From NCBI GenBank assembly GCA_910592205.1, contig CAJVPJ010000215.1, positions 1-34,284 on the forward strand: a DNA stretch of 34,284 nt. Direction: 5' to 3'. The position numbers and the translations under genes are program-made. The stretch comes from Paraglomus occultum. Taxonomy: Eukaryota > Glomeromycota > Glomeromycetes > Paraglomerales > Paraglomeraceae. The notes under the pieces are model-generated. The model made no database searches, was not told where the DNA came from, and saw only the letters and a program-made list of their open reading frames with translations. This document shows, one piece after another, positions 21,769 through 34,284 of this stretch (within the stretch, counting starts at the first letter, position 1; each line of letters starts with the position of its first letter).

Positions 21769-23941
21769 CTAGTTGACGCCCACTTTATTGTATCCGTCTA
21801 ATAGATGCAAACACTCATCAATCCCTGTGCTCTGTTGAATTTGTATTATCTCTCTTGATATACATTTAGTTACAATTTTCAACACAGTATCGCGAGAGAA
21901 TTCTGCCTTAGATTTCAGCAACCCTTTGCTCACATACCCGTCGCTCCAATTATCATTAGTTCTACCAGACGATATTTTTTGGACAATGTCATACAGTGTT
22001 TCTTGTAATTCGTTCAAACTAATGTCCATGGGGCGACTAGCAATGGCGATGCAGTATGGAGTGAAGAGTGATTGCACATCATTGGCACTTCTTATACTCG
22101 AAAATAAATACTTGATCGTATTCTTATTAGGTACAAGAGATGTCGGTAATTGATAAAATGTCGAAAGCACAAACGATCTCAGTTGCTCAGACGACATGGC
22201 ATTAATAAACGAATTAGCGAGAGATATGTCGACCGGAACAGCCTCTAATCTACCTGCAATTAGTCCCTCGATTGAAGCAGATTCAGTTCGATATCCCAAG
22301 TCTCTACAGACGATCATATTATATAGATTCATCATTACATTAGCATCGCCGAGTCTCCCCACAGCCATCAAAATCGTATTCATCAGCCATATTGGCATAA
22401 TTTCATTTCTCGATCGCAATATTATACTGGGTAGAATAGCAAAAAAGAGCTTTCGTTCAATCAGATTAGCTTTCCCCTGTTCTGCAGTAATCTCGTAACT
22501 TCTTCCAACAGCGTCAAGAATGCATTTATATACTCTGGGTCTGGGCTCAAGGCCGTTGTCCCACATTTCTTGAATCAAACGCATCCCACCCTGTACATTC
22601 CCATAATGTCCACACGCCTCGATTAACTCATTATAAACGCCCACAGCAACGTCATCTGAACTAGACATTTCCCTCATTCGTAGGAAATAATCAAAACACT
22701 TGGAAAATCCTTCTCTATGATTCATACAAGACACGTTAAAGTTCAACCGTCGACACACTTTCATGAATTCTAATTGCGTCGTATGATCAGTTTGGTACCC
22801 AGCATCAACAATTAGTGACCAAATCTCATCCAGTTTGACAAGTTCTGTACAGTGGCGTAATAGAATAGCAAACGTTTGTCCGTTTGGCCCCAATTTCAAT
22901 CGCCTTATTGCATCAAACACAAAATCAGCCCTTTTCTCATTATTCGTTGCGAGACAGGCTTGTAGGAGTGTATTCAGAGAGGCTGCATTAAGTGTTCGTT
23001 TTATGAATAGCATCTTCTCAAGAATAGCAAATGCGAAATCCAGATTTTTAGTCTTTGACATTGCGTTCAATAGAATCTTATGCGTTACTACGTCGGGCAT
23101 CTGCTTATATGATGGCATCATCTCATAAACTACATAATAAATATGATGACATTATACAAAGCAAAAAAAAAAAAAGCCGATTACTTGATAACATCAATAT
23201 AATCAAAATTTAGCACAAAACCAATACCTTTCGTTGCCTTCTTCACCATTCCCCTCTTGACATAAATCTTGATCAAAGTATTCCATACAACAATATGGTG
23301 ATGTGAATTATATTCTTCGGTCATAGCTTCTCGTACGTATTTAGCAAACACGGCCTCAGACAGATCAAGTCGATCATAATTAGAGCAGTCTTTCATCATG
23401 CATGAAATTAGCCTCACGTAGAATGGTTGATTACGACATTCAGCGCTGACAGTTGCATAAAATTCTAAAGCTTCCACGTTGTTTGTTTTATCACGCGAGA
23501 ATTTAAGTTCACGCAGTGCATTAAACGCCTACGAACATAACCACCACGTTGATATTCGGTAGAATTTATTAACATCGATGGAAACCATAGATTCTTTAAA
23601 CGATCTGATATATGTTGTAAATCAGTGTTTCGGAAAACAAACCTTACTTTGGCTGCATCGGTGTTCTTCTTTTCTCTGCTGACATTATTCTCACTATTAG
23701 TGCTGACAATCTGCTTGAGGGCTTTTAGAAAGAGCCTCTGATTTGGCAAACATTGATCTTTGGTTTGAACGGCTTTGACTGGAACAGGAATTACGTGCGT
23801 AGTGTTACTAGCGTAATGGTTTCCATCGGCATACACATACGTACTCTGTAAACAACGTTCTCGCTTGTATATAGAAGAGTATTTGGCAGACTGGGGATCG
23901 ACGAACAAGCCGAAAGAAGTTAGTCGACGAGAAACACGCAT
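21769..23941 (-). CDS. Large pentatricopeptide-repeat protein, three exons
   Basis: Exons: 23941-23648, 23528-23228, 23129-21769; introns of 119 bp (donor GTAAGG) and 98 bp (donor GTATTG). The spliced product is 651 residues. The joins restore PPR helices: AAK joins AFNALRELKFSRD, and KKATK joins VYEMMPSYKQMPDVVTHK. Motifs visible after this include VTHKILLNAMSKTKNLDFAF, ASLNTLLQACLATNNEKRAD, GQTFAILLRHC and VGVYNELIEACGHYGNVQGG followed by NGLEPRPRVYKCILDAVG, so at least five or six repeats lie in the first two thirds. The N-terminus is basic with little acid, in keeping with mitochondrial import. The expected role is sequence-specific binding of mitochondrial RNA. I cannot assign it to a named yeast factor. 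The C-terminal third has no clear motif. Confidence 0.88.
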
Positions 23942-24226
23942 TTATTATATGCTGGTTAGCATTTAATTAAAAAAAAAAGTAGATATAGTCAACGGTCTTA
24001 CAGCATCGATTAATATGGTGCGACCTCCACTAACTATATTCCAGTATTCACAACGTTAGCAGTCACATGATAATTGCTTCTTCATTATTATTACAGTCAA
24101 TTATTAGTAAAACTTGTTACTATTACAATTGTTCAAAAACCTTTGAAACGATTTGCCTATACTAATACCGTCTAACTGCATATTCAATTTGCTTGGATCT
24201 ATAGGCATCCATACCGAAAAGACCAA

Positions 24227-24361
24227 TCATCGAATGGCTTTTCGATTGGATTTCTGGTTCATATCCAGTTTCTTCACCTTCAGATTTTTCGGGAGTCGAA
24301 CTTTGCTCAGCATGTAAAGTTCAAACGATTCAATGTCTTTCTTCTTTGAACGTCGTCCCAT
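24227..24361 (-). CDS. Small very basic ORF, 44 residues
   Basis: Begins MGRRSKKKDIESFELYMLSK and ends NQKSNRKAIR, with about one third Lys or Arg. An in-frame TGA two codons upstream fixes the ATG unless there is an upstream exon. A TATA-like TTTTATAT lies about 60 bases upstream, and an E-box CACGTG is at 24405-24410. I do not recognise the family. The composition would suit a nucleolar, ribosomal or RNA-associated peptide. It lies about 280 bp upstream of the large PPR gene on the same strand. It may be a genuine short gene or a chance frame. Confidence 0.4.
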   Translation of the reverse strand: MGRRSKKKDIESFELYMLSKVRLPKNLKVKKLDMNQKSNRKAIR

Positions 24362-26466
24362 TTTTCACTCTACAAAGACGCGTTCTTATTGGAGTTTTTT
24401 GTGTCACGTGTACAAGTGCCATATAAAAATTTTTTGATCATATTCATTGAATTTCTACTATTACATAGCAATGGTTTGAACATTCAATTACGAATAACAT
24501 GAAAATGCAGAAATTTCAATAGAAAACGGCTCCATTGCAAGCTAAAGCTTGTCTATAAAAGCGTCGCGACTAAGCGGTCCGAGCCAATATTAGAATGCCC
24601 GAGCCCACGCAGTAATTTTCTGGCGATAATCGTTCAATGCGATGGTACCAGAAAGTTTTTTGCTACATTTTGATGAAGGTAAGCCACCGCCACCAAAGAA
24701 AACATTTACTGCAGTAATAGAGTCCGTTATGATGACAGTTTGCTAAGTTTTGTATTGTTCGTTTTTGTACGAACATATGACAAAGACATTAAATGACTAC
24801 GTACGGTATCTGACTAACGAACCATGTCTCGAGCGTAAGATATTTTCTGACGATAATTTATAGGAATTATGCTAACTTTTGCCAGTTTATTTTTTTACGA
24901 ATATATTACTGTCACTATGTCAGAGTCTACAGAGTAGCGAAACGTTCATTGAAACGCGGAACGAAGTTGCCGGATTTTTATAAACAAACCGACTTGTCTA
25001 CCGATGATGGCTTGTTATAGTTCAAGACATGGTGATGAGAGCTGTGCACTGCCTATTGTAATGGTATGTTTTATTAATCTAGCGAACAGAGACCGTTCAA
25101 AATTGCAAAATGGATGATGATACCGAAGAATGCTTCTTCGATCCGCGATATTGACCAAAAGACCCTAACCCAAGAACAGCGCATGTTATCGTTATTGCAA
25201 CTAGTTAGTATTTCGACAGCTAAAGGTCAGAAATGGTGCAGATGAAACATCATTTCGCACAGTTGGCATATATGGTTGGCACATTTTGTATTAATGTAGT
25301 ATTAATATGACGAGTTATGGATACCGCTAAACGTGCGTAACAATATCATGGAACGAGTGGCGATAGATCTTCGAAGGATATGAGTGTATTGATGGTTCAC
25401 TGCTTCGCTGTACCTCGTGCAAACTTTGGGAGAGAAGTTCGCCGTCGCGCTTGGTAAACAGTGGAAGGAACTAACGTTTTAGTTCTTGTGAGAGTTTTAG
25501 AGATATCCTTCAAGCGAAAGATCGAGCATGTGCGGGCTCTGCTTTTATCGATCTAGTTCTTTTATCGCATCTTGTCGACATTCTAATTATGAAGCGTTTT
25601 AAATACCATTATCCAATGTTCAAATGAAGGCAACCACTGTGAAAATAGAGTATGAAAAACGCGCATTATCCGGCCAGGGCTGAAATTGACAATGAAGTTT
25701 CACCATCCATCGAACAGAGCTTGAATGTAGCTACGCGTTTTTCAGCTAAACGTGCACGATTTAATTTCGATATCTTTTTAACTCAAACATATTTATTAAT
25801 AATTTATTTATTAGAGGGAAGTAAACCCTTGAATAATTACAAGTTTGTTCAATGAGCCTTTGAGTCACTTGCAATGTGAAAAATAAAGGTTTTGCGTAAA
25901 ATTATATGTCCTTTTCTTAAGAAACACGCTCCGTCATTACTTTTGCCCAGCACTGTAATAATTAAAACACAAAATATTAATAAATTAATATTAACAATCA
26001 CGGAAGAAATTAAACCGTCTAATTTTTTCCTATTTAAAAATCTTTGCCTAGCGATGACATAATTATCCATTAGAATGGCTTACCTAGAGATATAGTCAAT
26101 GAAACAACGCATCTCAGAATAAATTCTCGTGCATCATATACACGTGAAAGAGACAGATATGCCATTTCCAAGTAACATTACAATTTGACATATTTAAAAG
26201 CTTTGCCCTTGCTCTCCATATTTACAGTGCCATTAATGGATACATCCAATAATCCGGTTGTCTTTGTCAGTTGTTACATAAATATGGCGGACATTATGAT
26301 ATAGACACGTGGACAAGACGAAAGTTAAAAAACGTGACTTTATTTCGCACATGACCTATCCAGAATGTGTTGCTGCGCTTGATAGTAAACGCAAAAGTAC
26401 AGAGTAAAACCTAAAAACACCACCCAACAATACTGGCGATCTCGAAGTGTCAGTCGCGATCTTTAG
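24362..26466. other. 2.1-kb interval with weak coding or transposon remnants
   Basis: No intact gene is supported. Several 25-55-codon open stretches occur in changing frames on both strands. The part at about 25320-25570 is visibly richer in G+C than its flanks. A minus-strand frame at 25397-25552 ends in an Arg-rich segment (PSTVYQARRRRTSLPKF) faintly like the second helix-turn-helix of Tc1/mariner transposases. The promoter and first exon or exons of the GATA-finger gene must lie at the right end of this interval. Confidence 0.35.
25931..25957 (-). mobile_element. Possible Tc1/mariner-type terminal inverted repeat (single end)
   Basis: On the minus strand, directly after a TA dinucleotide, the sequence reads CAGTGCTGGGCAAAAGTAAT. 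This has the CAGTG start and overall look of Tc1/mariner termini. I could not find a convincing opposite end within 1.6 kb, so this is at most a remnant. Confidence 0.3.
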
Positions 26467-29400
26467 GTGCAAGCTGGTAGATCACTTACCAGTCAAGACG
26501 ATCTAGTAATTTATTACGAGAAATTCTTAGATCACTCGTTAGACATGGCTAAGAAACGTACAGAGTCTTTGAAGCAGGCTCTGTCTATTCCGACAACAAA
26601 CAAACCTATTACGGAAGACAATTCTGGTTCGCTACTGAGTTACAAGAACAGGTATTAATGTTTTAACCATGTGTTTTTTACATAATATATAATTTTAGAC
26701 TGTAACATATCATATACAGCGGAGTTTCACTACTCTCGCTGACACAGTCTCGACAAGCCTGGACGACATCAGCTTTTCGTAGATTTTCGCATAAGCAAGA
26801 AATAGAGTTTAAACCGAAGCTTCCGGACAAAACAAATCCTAATCCACAACTCACCATACTTGGGAAATGCACAATTAACATTGGGCCACACACATTTCGA
26901 GACACTCGTTTGATAGAGGTCGTATATGAGAAAATTCGAGATCCTGTTGAACAAGGCACATCCGGCACGACACAGTTACCCACACAAACGCAAAATCAAC
27001 CAGAGCATAAGCCATCACAACCACCTCTGCCCATTGCCATAAGGCCACATATGAGAGTACAGCCACAGACCCCAACACCCATTGCACCACAAGCAAGTGG
27101 GAAACCACTTATTACTACTTTACAACGAATAAGACCAATAGCCGCATCGCCTGCGACTACCACTACTTCCACGAATACATCGTCCGCTGCTCCCACTTTA
27201 CAGGGTACTCAGATAACCGCGTTTATGCAGACAGTAATGCAGTCTGTAAATCCTAACCAGATAGTGCAGCTACAAGGCTTACTTCGACAACAACAGTCGG
27301 GAATACCGTTGAGTTCAGAGCAAAGGAGTGCGTTGCTTCAGCAGTTGAACACGTTACATCAGTTGCTCAGTCTGGCACAACCGCAATCGCCGTCACAACC
27401 GCAATCTCAATCGCAAACGCAACCGCAGTCACAATCGCAATCACAACCACAAGTTCAGCAACAATCGTCAGTGCCGATACAGCCGCAAACATCGGATCAA
27501 CTACAAATGCTACAACAATCACAACAACGGCAGTCAACCCAGACACAGCAGTTTAGTACCCATTCGGTAGCATCTATTTCCAGACAACAGTCGCCGTCAA
27601 TCAAACCTAGAGAGATTGTGCGTCACGACGTTCTTCTCGAGTTTAAAGAGAATAGATGTGATAAATGGTTGTTTCCCAAAAATGCTATTCTGGAGGCTAT
27701 CACAATATCTGAACCATACGAGGCGAGTGCTACTTCGATGTGTATATTAGTAGATCTAAGGAGGGCTTACTAGTCAATGTTTCCTTTATACATTATGCTT
27801 GTTTCCACATCGTTGCTGATTCGGTTATTGCGATGTTCAGGTGTTGGCTAGCTTCTATCTTCCAGATGCTGCAGACAAGCCAAGTTCGCGGCAGAAGTGT
27901 CAGGCAGTCACAATGCAATTGTCTAATCTCACGCAAGTCATGTGGGATGCATTAAGGAAATCAACAAACGACATCTCTGCCGTCTACAAGTCTATGGTTG
28001 AAAGAGTAAGCGATCAAGTCAATTAGGAGAAGTGTTTAATGGATTCAAAAACTAACGCAGTTTGTTATGCTATATTAGGCAACGCATCAACCCAATCGAG
28101 TATACGTTCAATACCGACTGCCTTGCGATTACCCTGAAGAGCTTCTTGAGGTATCAATAATAGCTTCAAAAAATATTGGTGCAGTGACATGAAAAAAAAA
28201 TTATAATAACAAATTGTGTTTTATACAAAAGAGTTTTGCAAATAGGGTAGCAAGGTTAGATGGAAGATTGATCATAGACACTGTATCGGGAATAACAAAG
28301 GGTGAGCGAAAGCGAAAGGCCGATAAAGGAAAAGCTGACGCAAACGTAGAAGTCACCTCAAAAGACGAGAAGGGTAAAGGAAAACAGAGAGAGAGGGAAA
28401 AAGAGAAGAATGAAGAGGAACAGTCGGATAGTGTATGTGTTCATGACTCGTAACACAATTGATGTTTATGATTGCTGCATTCTAACTTTATCTTATGTTA
28501 GCCTGAACAGTCTCCCCCAAAGAAAAGGAAAAACTCTACAAAAGCATCTGAAGGTATTCATACTATTCTTTTGAGTTTCTGCGCCAATACTGTCTTTGTC
28601 ACGTGAATTTTATAATCTTCCATACTGTTCATCTAGTTCGATCACCAAAGACATCAAACACCCCCAAAAAAACCAAATCTACGCAAGAAGCAAGCTCATT
28701 GTCCCCTGCAATATCTCAGCCGCCCAGCCATGCATCATCCAGTGGTAGTAAAAGATGTGCATATTGTGGAAGCAAAACCACCCCAATGTGGAGACGAGGA
28801 CCAGACGGTGCTGGTACATTATGTAATGCTTGTGGTGTAAAATGGAAACAGGGCAAGATAATAGTAAAAGCTACTGGCGCATCAGCAAACAATACAAACA
28901 ATGATGTACAAGCGCAACCACAGACGACCACCAAATCTAGGAAACAATCAGTATCGGCTGGTTCCGCTTCTACCACGACGCTAAGGAAAAAGAGTGCACG
29001 ATCATTGAGTGTAAGTGAAGGCGCGGCATCGCATACTGATGAGGATGATGGTCGAGTCCAGAGTGGTAGCAGTACAGCTAGGCCATCGGTTCAAAGAAGA
29101 AGGACGTCACTCAAGAGAGCTGTTTCTAAAGCCGAGTCTTCCGCAACGGCAACAAGCGGAGCATTATCGGCTGCTCATTCATCACTCCCAGCAATTTTGG
29201 GAGGTGATATAGTGGATTCACCGGATACAAGTACACCTGAAATTTTAAACAGTCCCTTGCGATCGCCTGGCGATCAGTACAGCAGCAATACGTCTATTCC
29301 GGCAGTATCATCTATCATTTCGCAACCACGTGTTCAGGCGAATACTTCAATGATTTCGATATATCCTCTTAATCTAAAGTTGTTTTCCATATCGTTTGGT

Positions 29401-29921
29401 CCAAACAATGCACATTTCACGCAGCCGAATTGTTCGGTAGCCCTGTACCAGGAATACTTCAAAATAAAATTAAGCAAAGAAGGATTCGATAGGACATCCA
29501 TCGATATTTGGAAAGATACTATTGAGGATATTCAATATTCATCTGAGATTGATCCGGTCACAAGATCACCCTTGTTGGTCTTTAAAGCAAACGTTGGACA
29601 ATATTTAACAAGGTAAAGAAAGTGTAAATTCCGATAATTATCATTTCGTGATATTTGGTAGTAAACGAGGCATGCATAGCATATTCAGTGTGTAAACTCC
29701 AACATTTTAGAGAGGAAGACATTAATGTTAACACTGCAAGTTGATTCAAATCTAAATATATCTTCCCTTTTTCTTCTAGATTTGATCAAGAGCTTCTTAG
29801 TCCCGATCGAAACGAGACGCTTGTCATATTTAAATGTGTTAATATGCCAACCACAGGAGACAATTCTGGAGCTAATGATCTTAAAATAATATTGCAAAGT
29901 TGGTTTGTCAACCAGTCTTAG
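26467..29921 (+). CDS. Gln-rich nuclear protein with one GATA-type zinc finger, at least eight exons
   Basis: Exons recovered: 26467-26651, 26720-27749, 27841-28005, 28079-28150, 28232-28432, 28502-28553, 28637-29612, 29780-29921; all joins keep frame, giving about 940 residues from 26467. The 5' end is unresolved: 26467 follows an AG and an in-frame stop, so an upstream exon or a start at the ATG at 26545 is possible. In order: a helical N-terminus; a Gln/Pro/Ser-rich region (about residues 280-339); a conserved-looking middle ([42 protein letters not shown]); a Lys/Glu-rich stretch; a PPKKRK nuclear signal near 556-561; a GATA finger with C-X2-C-X18-C-X2-C at Cys609, 612, 631 and 634; a Ser-rich linker; and a folded-looking C-terminal domain (about 804-940). 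The finger implies DNA binding in the nucleus. I do not recognise the non-finger domains. The exon 2/3 junction has a second plausible choice (27739/27852). Confidence 0.9.
28756..28833 (+). other. GATA zinc-finger coding segment
   Basis: Encodes the four metal-binding Cys in the pattern C-X2-C-X18-C-X2-C with [10 protein letters not shown] in the loop and [12 protein letters not shown] at the end. The 18-residue loop is one longer than the 17-residue loop of nitrogen-regulation GATA factors such as AreA, and matches the second class of fungal GATA fingers and plant fingers. Confidence 0.95.
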
Positions 29922-30072
29922 ATTTGGGAATATGGACATATGGAGCAACATTATCTCCATAAACTTTCAAAACTGAACACAAAATACTCTAATAAATCAA
30001 TAATATAGAAAGAATAGGTAGTAAATTATAATTCACTACATTTGGATGTAATAATTTAGTATTTTCTCTTGT

Positions 30073-34020
<3,948 letters not shown>

Positions 34021-34118
34021 CTTATATGGTAAGTAATTTTATAAGAGTATCTTGAACGAGTTAATATAACAATAATGTTATTATATTCTGTAATAGTAAT
34101 AGTGATAGCAATTAATTG

Positions 34119-34196
34119 CTACTGAAATACAGATTTGCCCGGCGAAGGATCCAAGTCATGTGACATAAGCGTAGGCTTAAGAGACATGTCCCTCAT
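34119..34196 (-). other. Upstream ORF (25 codons) ahead of the cullin
   Basis: An ATG at 34196 opens a 25-codon frame (MRDMSLKPTLMSHD at its start) that ends about 100 bases before the cullin ATG. If it lies in the transcript leader it could reduce cullin translation. The transcription start is unknown, so this is inference. Confidence 0.25.
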
Positions 34197-34284
34197 ACTC
34201 ATACTCTGAGTGCTGTTTCATAGTAAAGTTACACAAACAAATTATTTGCTTTGACGTTAACATGAATTTTTCGTGAGATATTAA

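Noticed and set aside
24560-24640. A G+C-richer patch considered as a tRNA or small structured RNA.
   Set aside because: No A-box/B-box pair or cloverleaf could be formed; I found no tRNA anywhere in the window.
26678-27196. Several minus-strand frames of 60-100 codons opposite the Gln-rich exon.
   Set aside because: They are antisense shadows of the biased Gln/Pro/Thr codons in exon 2 of the GATA-finger gene.

Overview
The window looks like nuclear DNA of an early-diverging fungus, most likely Mucoromycota and possibly Glomeromycotina. The sequence is AT-rich, genes are widely spaced, and nearly all 30-odd introns I could reconstruct are short GT-AG introns of about 60-190 bp. There is also a fungal MATA_HMG-type regulator, and the cullin is of a type that ascomycete model fungi are not known for. 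The lineage is an inference; nothing here fixes it.

Layout. Positions 1-19,200 are gene-poor. This part holds a small inverted-repeat element (135-639), a single-exon MATA_HMG gene (2393-3025, minus), a three-exon Dbl-family RhoGEF (8763-10423, minus) whose first intron carries a 12-bp minisatellite, and about 8.7 kb (10.5-19.2 kb) with simple repeats but no gene I can support. Positions 19,200-24,400 form a compact cluster with a mitochondrial flavour: a PPR protein with two C-terminal membrane segments (19207-20370, minus), the mitochondrial fatty-acid-synthesis dehydratase HTD2 (20510-21700, plus, three exons, one GC-AG intron), a second larger PPR protein (21769-23941, minus, three exons), and a 44-residue very basic ORF (24227-24361, minus). 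A 2-kb stretch (24.4-26.4 kb) has only weak remnants, possibly Tc1/mariner-like. The last 8 kb holds two convergent intron-rich genes: a Gln-rich nuclear protein with one GATA zinc finger (about 26467-29921, plus, eight exons recovered, 5' end unresolved), and a complete 17-exon cullin (30073-34020, minus, 746 residues) that resembles animal CUL2 most closely.

Functional grouping. HTD2 acts in mitochondrial type II fatty acid (lipoate precursor) synthesis, and the two PPR proteins that enclose it are expected to act on mitochondrial RNA. The other genes (HMG regulator, RhoGEF, GATA protein, cullin scaffold) are ordinary nuclear or signalling genes with no evident link to each other. I found no tRNA, rRNA, CRISPR or bacterial-type operon. 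All exon coordinates were worked out by hand from splice sites and reading-frame continuity; each gene below sums to a whole number of codons.
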